Shown here: positions 1 to 7,999 of the stretch, one piece after another | Numbering within the stretch: position 1 is the stretch's first letter | Layout: every line of letters starts with the position of its first letter | NCBI GenBank assembly: GCA_049965775.1 | Contig: JBMFVX010000048.1 | Coordinates: 1-19,937 of the forward strand | Reading direction: 5' to 3' | Origin: JABEVB01 sp049965775 | GTDB lineage: Bacteria; Planctomycetota; Phycisphaerae; WQYP01 | Length of the DNA: 19,937 nt | Position numbers and translations under genes: made by a program | The notes under the pieces: generated by a model | The model's input: only the letters and a program-made list of their open reading frames with translations | Databases searched by the model: none | Told to the model about the DNA's origin: nothing

Positions 1-32
1 AAAAAACGCAACCGTCCGAACCCGACAGTACC

Positions 33-374
33 TTAGGCGTCGGTACTGATTGTCCAATTCCGGCTGAACCAAGACACAGCAAGTATCTTGAATTGACGGC
101 TGGAGACCGTCTCGCCATTGCCGAGCGTAATTGAAAAGAATGGTCCGGAAAGCATAAGCCTTTTATGGGCGGCGATATCCAAGACTGCGCGCGGCTCAAT
201 GCGACCATGTACAACCGCCCCCTCCCAACGAATATAACGGTTGCCCAGTGAGAGTTTGGCGGCATGCAACATCTGCGCCTGACCGACACAGCACAGAATC
301 AATGCTCCCAAGACGATGACTGGATTGAGCAGTCGCAAGTCGCGATAGTCATTCAATATTGCACCCCGCGGCAC
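33..374 (-). CDS. Short secreted protein, possible truncated N-terminus of a glycosidase
   Basis: A 113-residue frame opens with a GTG start 14 bases after the MFS stop codon. It has a hydrophobic stretch at about residues 16-38 (NPVIVLGALILCCVG followed by a small-residue AQMLHAA) that fits a signal peptide. The mature part (LSLGNRYIRWEG, then a beta-rich segment ending in SITLGNGETVSSRQFKI) resembles the N-terminal beta domain of GH36/melibiase-type glycosidases, but this is a pattern judgement and not a firm match. The family is normally several hundred residues long, so a 113-residue product would lack any catalytic domain. Both other minus-strand frames stay open past the stop to the window edge, so a frameshift is possible. 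No clear Shine-Dalgarno precedes the GTG; a TTG six codons later has a G-rich stretch upstream and is an alternative start. It probably belongs to the same operon as the transporter. Confidence 0.4.
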   Translation of the reverse strand: MPRGAILNDYRDLRLLNPVIVLGALILCCVGQAQMLHAAKLSLGNRYIRWEGAVVHGRIEPRAVLDIAAHKRLMLSGPFFSITLGNGETVSSRQFKILAVSWFSRNWTISTDA

Positions 375-388
375 AAAGCGCTTGATAA

Positions 389-2164
389 TTACAGTTTTCC
401 CTGAAAAATAAGTTCAATCTCTTCGAGAGTTTTGTTACGGGTTTCAGGAAGGAAAAACGCCGCCGCCACAAAGTACACCACGGTGCACGCGGCAAAGCCA
501 AAGAAGACGATGGAATAACCCCAATCGCCCACCAACGGCAGGAACGTAGCAGCAATAACGGTTGAAACGCCCTGATTAAGCACCAAGGCAATGCTCATGC
601 CATTGGATCGAATGCGAGTGGGCATAAGTTCTGATAGCGCAAGCCATACGCACACGCCCGGCCCAGCGGCAAAAAACCCCGCGAAAACGAGCAATGCCGC
701 CAGCGTCAACCAACCGTGCGCGGCGGTGGGCACGGGCGTGAGCCATGCATGATCAATGACCAGCGGCGCTTTCTTCGCCTGCTCGAAATTCGCAAACGGA
801 TTGACAAAAAAAGCCCGCACTGCGTTGTCCGGCAGGCAGTCAGCCCGACTGATGTTGAGTGTGCCGGGCGTGCGGCTGTCGGAACGCATGGCTGTAGTTT
901 GGGCGCTAAATTTACCCACCGAATAAATCACCACGAGGCTCACCGGGCGAGTTGTGGGATATGGCAAGACGCCTGCTTTGCCCGGCAATGATGAGCGGTG
1001 AATCCAACTTGCAGCCAACTGCGGCGTGAATTTGATGGGGCCTTTGCCGGACTGCCGCACCAGTCTCGCAACGGCAGAGCGACAATCCACTCGATGGACT
1101 TCGCTTTGATGAAAGAGCCACCCCACTACCACCAGCGATACCATGATGCCGAACGAGCCGATACTCAGCAGCCATTTGCGGCCAATGCGGTCAACGAGCA
1201 GCACCCCCACAATCGTCATAAGGAAGTTAACGGCGGTAAAAATGACGTATCCCCAATGAGCCTGCAGGTCGCTCAAGCCGGCCTGCAGCAAAATGGAGGT
1301 GTTGTAGCCGATAATCGAATTAATGCCGGTCGTCTGATTGCAGGCCAATATGACACAGGCCAGCACAAAAGGAACGATGTATTTCTTCTGGAGTAAGCTG
1401 CCCATGGGCTTGGCGTTTGCAGTGCCTGCTTGCGGATGGGCCAATTGCTGCATCTCCGCCATTTCGGTTTGAGCCTGCTCCGGGGTGCGGCTGCGCAGCA
1501 GGGCAGCCCGGGCAGCGTCCGTGCGCCCCTGCTTAAAAAGCCACCGCGGAGATTCCGCAACCCATATACTTCCCACTATAAACAGGAGGCTTGGCGGCAA
1601 AGACGCCCAGAAAATATCGCGCCAGGCAGAGTTCTTATAGGAAAATATCTGCGATGCCGTGCCATGCTGCGCCAACGCAGCCAACCGCGTGCTGAATACA
1701 ATGCCGATTAACGCGGCCACAAAAATACCCAGCGTCAACAACCACTGAAACACGCCCGTGCCGGAGCCGCGCTGCTCGGGCGTCAGGCATTCAGCAAGAT
1801 ACAGGGGCACCACCACGCCGATAAGTCCGGCACTAATGCCCTGTAACAGCCTGCCGCCAAGCAAAGGCCCATAGCCTTGAGCCAAGGCAATAATTGGAAT
1901 GCTCGCAGCAAATAATACACCGCTTATTACCATCAGGTTCTTACGACCGAACCAGTCCGCCAACGTGCCGGCAAACAAGGTGGATAGAACACTACCCAGC
2001 AGCACGGCTGCCACAACCATGGACAAATCGGCGGCATCCAGCTTGGAAGTCGCCGATAGATAGGGCAGCGCACTGGCAATAATGCCCACATCAATGCCAT
2101 AGAGCAGGCCGCCCAAGCCGGCCACTAATAGAAGTATGACGTTGTATCGCCTTATAGATGACAT
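389..2164 (-). CDS. MFS sugar porter with large TM9-TM10 insert
   Basis: This is a major facilitator superfamily transporter of the sugar porter type, predicted to sit in the inner membrane and to import a sugar, probably with protons. Visible signatures are the loop 2-3 motif DWFGRKNL (about residue 70), PLYLAE (120), the post-TM6 motif AESPRWL (203), NQTTGIN (276) where most relatives have QQxxGIN, DRIGRK (325) and the C-terminal LPETRNKTLEEIE (573). About twelve hydrophobic segments can be counted. At 591 residues it is longer than the usual 450-500. The excess is a stretch of about 130 residues (353-484) between TM9 and TM10, which should face the periplasm. AGGAG lies about 8 bases upstream of the ATG and supports this start. 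It follows the kinase gene after 99 bases with no visible gene. The substrate cannot be read from the sequence. Confidence 0.88.
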   Translation of the reverse strand: MSSIRRYNVILLLVAGLGGLLYGIDVGIIASALPYLSATSKLDAADLSMVVAAVLLGSVLSTLFAGTLADWFGRKNLMVISGVLFAASIPIIALAQGYGPLLGGRLLQGISAGLIGVVVPLYLAECLTPEQRGSGTGVFQWLLTLGIFVAALIGIVFSTRLAALAQHGTASQIFSYKNSAWRDIFWASLPPSLLFIVGSIWVAESPRWLFKQGRTDAARAALLRSRTPEQAQTEMAEMQQLAHPQAGTANAKPMGSLLQKKYIVPFVLACVILACNQTTGINSIIGYNTSILLQAGLSDLQAHWGYVIFTAVNFLMTIVGVLLVDRIGRKWLLSIGSFGIMVSLVVVGWLFHQSEVHRVDCRSAVARLVRQSGKGPIKFTPQLAASWIHRSSLPGKAGVLPYPTTRPVSLVVIYSVGKFSAQTTAMRSDSRTPGTLNISRADCLPDNAVRAFFVNPFANFEQAKKAPLVIDHAWLTPVPTAAHGWLTLAALLVFAGFFAAGPGVCVWLALSELMPTRIRSNGMSIALVLNQGVSTVIAATFLPLVGDWGYSIVFFGFAACTVVYFVAAAFFLPETRNKTLEEIELIFQGKL

Positions 2165-2263
2165 AATCGCTCCTGCTTGTAATAGCCCACGATCCGGCAG
2201 TCAATAATCTTGGCGTTGCCGGCTGAGATTTCCATGCCGACTCCGGTGCGCGAGAATACAATC

Positions 2264-3628
2264 TCAAGCAAACCGGAATGCAGCCGGCCCCGGTCGGCTT
2301 TCAAAAAATACCGAGTACACCGCCTGTTCATTAAACGCGGCACTATAGCTCGTTCGCCACGCAGCCAGGAACTGCGGTACTGCGCTCGCACTTACAAGCG
2401 CCCATACACTGCCGCCAAAACCGGCGCCAAAGGCGGACGAAGCCACAGCGCCCAATCGCATCGCCTCGGCCGCGAGAAAATTAGTCTGGGGAGTTTGATT
2501 ATGAAGTCGTTTATCGGCAAGTTCATGTGATTGCGACGCCAGAGAAGCCCATTGCCCCATTTGGCCGCTCTTGAGCAAACCTAAAGCCAACGGAATTATA
2601 ATATGTGATTCGGTGTGGAATTGCTGCACCCTCTCGCAAAGAGCCCGAGCGGTGGCGGTGTCCGGAGATTCCTTCTCAATGATGCCGCACACCTGATGTA
2701 TGTCACTACCCAACTCCTGCCAAGCATGTTCAAGCGTGGCGGCAGGCACGGGGAGATGCCGGTTCAACAGTTCCAGCGCAAGTCGCGCTCTCGCGACTGT
2801 TTGATTATACAAATAGCGGGCGGCACCAGTCTTTTCCGCAACGACGCCGCTGACACCGATCACAAAACGATAGACGGAGCTTAACGGAAGCGCGTCGGTT
2901 ACCGCCGGCGTTAAGAACTCCGCTCCGATGCAACATCCCGCCTGTGAACACAAAATAGCGGTATGATCCTGTGACCCGCCAGCCGTGCCAACGCCATCAT
3001 CGCCGGCAAAGGTTCCGAACCCCCGTCCACTCTCTATCGCGCCAAGGTAGGCGGCAAACGCCGGTTTATCCGTGAATATCTGCTGATAGGCAACCTGCCC
3101 TTCGAGTTCGTTGACAAACGCAAAGGCCAGAAAAGCACCCGTCACCAGCGCACTCGAACTGCTTAATCCCGCAGCCGCGGGCAAATCAGAGCAAAAGGCA
3201 AAGTCCATCCCGCGGCGGCAGTTGGGAAAATCACGGGCCAGACGCCGCACCACGGTCATGGGGTAATTGGACCAGTGCCCCATCCGATTGGGAACGTTGC
3301 GAGAAGTGTCAAATATTATCTCGGAGCCATCCGCAATATTTACCAGCGAAATGCTCGCATCATTTCGCGCCCGGGAGGCGATACAAAAGCCGCGTTCCAG
3401 CGCACAGAGCACGCTGCGGCCGCCGCAATAATCGGTATGTTTGCCAAAAAACTCGATGCGACCGGGGACATACCAGAACGCCACAGGACCGCCGCCATCC
3501 CCACGCTGCTCGATACTCCTGGCAACACTCTCATAGAGACCAAGCTTGCTTTCTGCAGCTGGCAGGGAAAGACCCGCTTGCGAAAGCTGCGACAAAAAAT
3601 AGTCCGTCGGAAGGTCTACTGCTTTCAT
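2264..3628 (-). CDS. Galactokinase-like GHMP sugar kinase
   Basis: This is a GHMP-superfamily kinase of the galactokinase branch, expected to phosphorylate the anomeric hydroxyl of a sugar with ATP in the cytoplasm. All three family motifs are present. Motif 1 is PGRIEFFGKHTDYCGG (residues 55-70), motif 2 is DLPAAAGLSSSSA (148-160, phosphate-binding loop) and motif 3 is GAGFGGS (401-407). The QD at 220-221 occupies the place of the MDQ motif, whose Asp is the catalytic base. The length of 454 residues is somewhat above the roughly 380-390 of bacterial GalK. Motif 1 has Lys63 where galactokinases have the sugar-contacting Glu of GEHTDY, so galactose may not be the substrate. The ATG overlaps the stop of the nucleotidyltransferase gene in ATGA, implying translational coupling. 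The product, a sugar 1-phosphate, would be a natural substrate for that neighbour. Confidence 0.85.
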   Translation of the reverse strand: MKAVDLPTDYFLSQLSQAGLSLPAAESKLGLYESVARSIEQRGDGGGPVAFWYVPGRIEFFGKHTDYCGGRSVLCALERGFCIASRARNDASISLVNIADGSEIIFDTSRNVPNRMGHWSNYPMTVVRRLARDFPNCRRGMDFAFCSDLPAAAGLSSSSALVTGAFLAFAFVNELEGQVAYQQIFTDKPAFAAYLGAIESGRGFGTFAGDDGVGTAGGSQDHTAILCSQAGCCIGAEFLTPAVTDALPLSSVYRFVIGVSGVVAEKTGAARYLYNQTVARARLALELLNRHLPVPAATLEHAWQELGSDIHQVCGIIEKESPDTATARALCERVQQFHTESHIIIPLALGLLKSGQMGQWASLASQSHELADKRLHNQTPQTNFLAAEAMRLGAVASSAFGAGFGGSVWALVSASAVPQFLAAWRTSYSAAFNEQAVYSVFFESRPGPAAFRFA

Positions 3629-4449
3629 AGCCGCACCTCCCGACCGTCAAGAATGTGCGATATTTGCGGTATGTCCGCCTGCCGCGACAGGTCCCAGACG
3701 CCCCGGCGGCAGGGCACAATATGAAACCGCTTTTTTTGGGCGACAACACAATGCAACACAGCATCGGGCAGTTCAAACTCGCCGCGCGGCGACAACTTGA
3801 TTGCGCGGCACGAAGTAAAAATATCGCGGTCAAAGAGCCAACAGTTCATGCTCAACAAAATCGGAGCAGCAAGCGAATCTAACGTCGCCTGCGAAGGCTT
3901 TTCGATAATTGCGTTGAGGTCGCCCGCCTCATCATGGCACACCACTGCAAAACCCGTTATACGCTCGGCAGCCACGTTGCTGTCGCCAAGCATGGAGTCA
4001 CGTTCAAAACCCACCAGACCGCACCCGTCAAGCGTCCGCAACTGCGACAATGCCTCCGTGGGGTATAGATTGTCTCCATTGATGAGCACAAAACGGTCTC
4101 CGGCGGCAAATGCCTCCGCGGCAAGCGCAGCATGGGCTGTGCCACGCGGTTCGCTCTGCACCGCAAAATTCATTTTGAACCGGCGTGGCGGCGCCACCTC
4201 GACATAGTAGTTGCGGATTTCGGCGGCCTGCGGCCGGACCACCAGGCAAATTTCCTGAAAACCGGCATCTGCCAGGGACGTAAGGACATAATCCAGAAAC
4301 GGACGGGCAAAGGGCATCATGGCCTTGGACCCGTTGGCGGCAGCGCGCAGCTGCGCAGCGGAAAGCGCTGCCGTTTCGTCGGCGCGGCGCATCCGCGAGC
4401 CAACCCCCGCCGCGAGGATTACGGCCTTTACACATTGCTTGGGGTTCAT
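3625..4449 (-). CDS. Sugar nucleotidyltransferase family protein
   Basis: This NTP_transferase (RmlA/GalU-like) fold enzyme is expected to join a sugar 1-phosphate to a nucleoside triphosphate, giving NDP-sugar and pyrophosphate. Numbered from the chosen start, it shows the nucleotide-binding loop LAAGVGSRMRR (12-22), a Lys in KAMMPF (42-47) replacing the usual KPL/KxMxP element, GTAHA, the metal-binding Asp in NGDNLYP, IIEKP and a late GEFELPDAV segment. About 19 residues separate the glycine loop from the Lys, longer than in RmlA or GalU. The ATG at 4449 is chosen because it overlaps the upstream stop in ATGA; an in-frame ATG ten codons earlier (4479) is an alternative. The length is 274 residues. 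It lies between the deaminase fusion and the GHMP kinase, so activation of the sugar 1-phosphate made by the kinase is likely. Base and sugar specificity are unknown. Confidence 0.82.
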   Translation of the reverse strand: MNPKQCVKAVILAAGVGSRMRRADETAALSAAQLRAAANGSKAMMPFARPFLDYVLTSLADAGFQEICLVVRPQAAEIRNYYVEVAPPRRFKMNFAVQSEPRGTAHAALAAEAFAAGDRFVLINGDNLYPTEALSQLRTLDGCGLVGFERDSMLGDSNVAAERITGFAVVCHDEAGDLNAIIEKPSQATLDSLAAPILLSMNCWLFDRDIFTSCRAIKLSPRGEFELPDAVLHCVVAQKKRFHIVPCRRGVWDLSRQADIPQISHILDGREVRL

Positions 4450-6389
4450 AGAGCCAGGTCCTCGTTGGTTGGACTCCAACGCACAAAACCTTCAATTGCT
4501 TCATATTCCGCCAAGCCCAACGCGTCAAAAAGTTCTGCGGTACCGCGGTTACGTGCTTCCGCCCGTTGCCAAAACTCGCGTTCATCAGTGCCAGGAAACA
4601 TGGCCTTATCCTTCTGGCTTTGATGCTTGAATATCGCAGATCGCTTGCGGAGGAGTTCGTGCGGGCTTATCGGAATGGCCATATCAAGGGTTTCCGGCGG
4701 CCACTCCTGCCATGCTCCACGGTACAACCATACCTCGCATTGCCGGCGCCACTGCTCAGCTTCAAGTTCACGCAGGGCAGAAAGCAGAATATCCAGACAT
4801 ACCCGGTGCGTGCCGTGGGGGTCAGTCAAGTCGCCAGCGGCGTAAATTTGATGCGGCTTTATCTTTTCAAGCAATGCGCGTACAATCGCCGTATCTTCAG
4901 GACCGGGTGGATTTTTGGTAATCACACCGGTTTCGTAGAATGGCAGGTCTAGAAAATGCAGCCGGTCAACCGGCATGCCGATTTCGCGTGCGGCGGCCCG
5001 GCACTCGCCCCGACGGATTAGCGCTTTAACCTTTAACAGTTGCGGCTGGTCTGGCTCGCCAGGCTTTTTGCTGCGAACAAACTCCTCGGTTTGGCGCTCA
5101 AGTTGGGCTGCGGCTGATGCATCCAAGCCGAAGAGCCGATTGAAATCGGCGGCAAAATCGGTAAACCGCACCGCGTCGGAATCGAAGACTGCAATGTTGC
5201 CGCTGGTTTGGTATGCGACGTGCACCTCGTGGCCCTGATCCACAAGGCGAATCAGCGTTCCGCCCATCGAGATAACGTCATCATCCGGATGCGGGCTGAA
5301 CACCAGCACTCGCTTGGGAAAAATTTCATCCCTGGCACGGCGAATATCACCCGGACGTGCTGCCGATGCGGGCTTGCCGCCCGGCCAGCCGGTAACGCGC
5401 TGAGTCAAATCGCGGAAGACATCGAGGTTAATGCGATACGCCGGACCTTTGTCGGCCAAGAGGTCCTGCAGGCCATGTTCGTTGTAGTGCTCGTCGGTAA
5501 GTTTGAGGATTGCTTTTTGCTTTGTTCGCGCAAGCCATATTATCGCTTTGCGTATCGCGGCGGGGTTCCAATCAACCGGCCCGAACCGCCAGGGACATTT
5601 GCTGCGCGTAAGCTCGGCAGCGCCGGCCCGGTCCAGCACCACCTCGGCATTTTTGTGCCTTTGCAGATAGCTGGCGGGCAGATGACTGCCGGCTGGCCCT
5701 TCGACCGCCTCCGCCACAATACCCGCTTTGTTTTCGCCGAAGGCGAGCAGCAGAATCTGGCGTGCCTCGAGAATAGTTGCAACACCCATGGTAATGGCCC
5801 GTCGCGGCACATGCTCTTCACCAAAAAAATCGCCTGCTGCGTCAAGCCGGGTGATGCGATCCAGTGTTATCAGCCGCGTGCGCGAGTCAGCCGTTGAGCC
5901 GGGTTCATTGAAACCAATATGTCCAGAACGCCCAATACCCAGAAGTTGTAAATCCAACCCGCCAGCGGCAACAATCTGCTCTTCATAACGTCGGCAGAAC
6001 TCTGCAACAGCCTCTGGTGCAATAGAACCATCTGGAATATGAATGTTGGCTGGTTGAATATCTACATGGTCAAACAACTGCTCGTGCATAAAGCGGCGAT
6101 AGCTCTGCGCCGCTTGTGGGTGCATCGGGTAATATTCATCTAAATTAAAAGTAACAACGTTCTTAAAGCTGAGTTTGCCCTGGCGGTGCATATTTATGAG
6201 CCGCCGATACACCGCCACTGGAGTCGAACCGGTCGCCAAGCCCAGCACACATTTGCCCGCCTCCTGCTGGCGCGTGCGAATCACCTGGGCAATTTGGCCT
6301 GCTGCATAATCCGCCGCCTCTGCGGAACTACGAAATACGCGAGTGCGAACGTTCTCGCCAACGGCACCATCACCGGACGGCTTCACCAT
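4446..6389 (-). CDS. NagB-like glucosamine-6-phosphate deaminase fused to PIG-L/LmbE deacetylase domain
   Basis: This is a two-domain cytoplasmic enzyme of 647 residues. Residues 15-300 form a NagB/6-phosphogluconolactonase-type domain with LATGSTPVAVYRRL (51-64), FNLDEYYPM (81-89) and LGIGRSGHIGFNEPGS (150-165). Residues 355-600 form a PIG-L/LmbE domain with the zinc motif SPHPDDDVISMGG (365-377) and a second HxxH in DPHGTH (523-528). NagB converts glucosamine-6-phosphate to fructose-6-phosphate and ammonia; PIG-L enzymes remove acetyl groups from GlcNAc-type substrates, so the fusion could deacetylate and deaminate one amino sugar. A similar fused architecture is known in Bacteroidetes proteins annotated as NagB-like. 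Ser155 stands where classical NagB has a catalytic Asp (E. coli Asp141), while the His and Glu of that motif remain. GGAG sits 9-10 bases upstream of the ATG. It is the first gene of the operon. Confidence 0.88.
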   Translation of the reverse strand: MVKPSGDGAVGENVRTRVFRSSAEAADYAAGQIAQVIRTRQQEAGKCVLGLATGSTPVAVYRRLINMHRQGKLSFKNVVTFNLDEYYPMHPQAAQSYRRFMHEQLFDHVDIQPANIHIPDGSIAPEAVAEFCRRYEEQIVAAGGLDLQLLGIGRSGHIGFNEPGSTADSRTRLITLDRITRLDAAGDFFGEEHVPRRAITMGVATILEARQILLLAFGENKAGIVAEAVEGPAGSHLPASYLQRHKNAEVVLDRAGAAELTRSKCPWRFGPVDWNPAAIRKAIIWLARTKQKAILKLTDEHYNEHGLQDLLADKGPAYRINLDVFRDLTQRVTGWPGGKPASAARPGDIRRARDEIFPKRVLVFSPHPDDDVISMGGTLIRLVDQGHEVHVAYQTSGNIAVFDSDAVRFTDFAADFNRLFGLDASAAAQLERQTEEFVRSKKPGEPDQPQLLKVKALIRRGECRAAAREIGMPVDRLHFLDLPFYETGVITKNPPGPEDTAIVRALLEKIKPHQIYAAGDLTDPHGTHRVCLDILLSALRELEAEQWRRQCEVWLYRGAWQEWPPETLDMAIPISPHELLRKRSAIFKHQSQKDKAMFPGTDEREFWQRAEARNRGTAELFDALGLAEYEAIEGFVRWSPTNEDLAL

Positions 6390-6462
6390 GGTTTGTATCT
6401 CCGCTAAAGACCAAATTTGTGCTTAAAAACACTTTTTTGTAAAGCTCAACATTCATTGCAAT

Positions 6463-6490
6463 ACATTAGATGGCCACTTGCGTTTGTCAA
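6463..6490 (-). promoter_or_regulatory. Sigma70-type promoter of the sugar operon
   Basis: Read on the minus strand, a perfect TTGACA (6490-6485) is followed after 16 bases by TAATGT (6468-6463). Transcription would start near 6456 and leave a leader of about 65 bases before the NagB/PIG-L start. No operator palindrome or riboswitch is obvious in the leader. It lies in the 275-base gap between the operon and kbl, in the right orientation. Elsewhere this gap shows only a weak GTGCC/GGCAC inverted repeat near 6576-6596. Confidence 0.55.
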
Positions 6491-6664
6491 GGCAGCGGGT
6501 TCAACGGTCATAATATAACAGCTGGGTGAATGAGCAGAGCTTTTTGGTCAATTGTACATCATACGTACCACAGGTAGTGCCACCAGGTATGCGGCACCTT
6601 TGTTAAGCACGATTTCCGTCCTTTAAGGCTTCCCTAAGAATGGCGAGCATGACTTACCGAATTA

Positions 6665-7843
6665 TTACCGCAGCATTTCGTCTCGAGCCGCCACAAATGC
6701 CTCCACCACGCGGTACAAATCTTCGCGCGTATGAGCCGCCGATACCTGCGTACGAATGCGGGCCTTCCCCAACGGCACCACTGGATAGGTAAACGCAACC
6801 ACAAAAATACCACGCTTGTTGATCGCTTGCGCCATCTGAACAGCTTTTGTGGCGTCGCCAAACATTACCGGAACAATAGGATGCTCACCCGGAATCACAT
6901 CGAACCCTGCCGCAGTCATCTCTTGACGAAAGAACCTGGTGTTGTCCCACAACTGTTGGCGGAGTTGGGGCGAATTCTCAACCAGTTGCAAAGCGGTGAT
7001 AGTGGCCGCTGCGACCGATGGGATCAGCGAATTGCTAAATAAATAGGGCCGTGATCGCTGCCTTAGAATGTCTATAATTTCCTTTCGGCCGCTGGCATAT
7101 CCGCCGCACGCACCCCCCAGCGCCTTGCCAAAAGTACCTGTGAGAACATCCACACGGCCCATCACCTTATGGTGCTGGTGGGTTCCCCGCCCCTGGTCTC
7201 CCATGAAGCCAACGGCATGAGAATCGTCCACGATAACCAGGGCATTGTAGCGCTCCGCCAAGTCACAAATGGCTGGCAGATTCGCGACTCGGCCATCCAT
7301 AGAGAATACGCCATCGGTCACAATGGCCGCCATACCCGTGCCGGCCTGTTGCGCCTGCCGCAGTTGCAGTTCTAGATCAGTCATATCGCAGTTACGATAA
7401 CGATACCGTCGAGCCTTGCACAGGCGAATGCCATCTATAATCGAAGCATGATTCAGTTCATCACTTATGACCGCATCTTCCGGCCCCAGCAGCACCTCAA
7501 ACAAACCGGCGTTAGCGTCAAAGCAAGAGGAATAAAGAATACTTTGCTCTGTTCCAAGAAATTGACTTACAGCATCCTCCAATTCGCGGTGAATCTGCTG
7601 GGTGCCGCAGATGAACCGCACAGATGCCATGCCAAAACCCCAGCGCTGCAGGCCTTCCGCCGCGGCGGCAATCAGCGCGGGATGGTCTGCCAACCCAAGG
7701 TAGTTGTTCGCGCACATGTTGAGCATTACGCCATGCCCCTCGACATCGGGCCTCGGACCCTGCGGCGAACGTATAGCCAGTTCGTGCTTTTCTAAACCTG
7801 CACTGCGCAAGTCGCTAAGCTGTTGTCGAAACTTTGTTATCAT
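6665..7843 (-). CDS. kbl: 2-amino-3-ketobutyrate CoA ligase (glycine C-acetyltransferase)
   Basis: This PLP-dependent enzyme of the alpha-oxoamine synthase family cleaves 2-amino-3-ketobutyrate with CoA into glycine and acetyl-CoA, the second step of threonine breakdown. The 392-residue length is typical of Kbl. Visible features are NMCANNYLGLADHP (42-55), the VRFICGTQQIHRELE segment (75-89), SDELNHASIIDG (127-138), VDDSHAVGF (205-213) with the cofactor-binding Asp and His, and the Schiff-base lysine in TGTFGKALGG (Lys240). GAGG about 6 bases before the ATG supports the start. It lies downstream of tdh on the same strand with a gap of 156 bases. The pairing with tdh distinguishes it from BioF, HemA and serine palmitoyltransferase, which share the fold. 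Confidence 0.95.
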   Translation of the reverse strand: MITKFRQQLSDLRSAGLEKHELAIRSPQGPRPDVEGHGVMLNMCANNYLGLADHPALIAAAAEGLQRWGFGMASVRFICGTQQIHRELEDAVSQFLGTEQSILYSSCFDANAGLFEVLLGPEDAVISDELNHASIIDGIRLCKARRYRYRNCDMTDLELQLRQAQQAGTGMAAIVTDGVFSMDGRVANLPAICDLAERYNALVIVDDSHAVGFMGDQGRGTHQHHKVMGRVDVLTGTFGKALGGACGGYASGRKEIIDILRQRSRPYLFSNSLIPSVAAATITALQLVENSPQLRQQLWDNTRFFRQEMTAAGFDVIPGEHPIVPVMFGDATKAVQMAQAINKRGIFVVAFTYPVVPLGKARIRTQVSAAHTREDLYRVVEAFVAARDEMLR

Positions 7844-7999
7844 GATTGCCTCATGGTTAACTTATCGCCCATCGCCTGGATTTAAACCCGCGCCGCGGCA
7901 TCAGAGAACCCACACGTTTAACAAAATAAAAATCGGCAGAGCATTCGGCATCGTTGCGGATACGGTCACGGCACGACGGCAAATATCCTTACAGGGCAA

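Noticed and set aside
2152..2391. Short minus-strand frame spanning the kinase-transporter gap
   Set aside because: It overlaps the kinase C-terminus out of frame and the MFS start; no motif or ribosome site of its own, and the kinase ends at a sensible point (PGPAA).
5208..5897. 229-codon open frame on the plus strand
   Set aside because: It lies fully inside the NagB/PIG-L fusion gene on the other strand and shows no domain or ribosome site; a composition effect.
6576..6596. GTGCC/GGCAC inverted repeat between kbl and the sugar operon
   Set aside because: Short stem with an 11-base loop and no T-tract in the kbl direction; likely chance.
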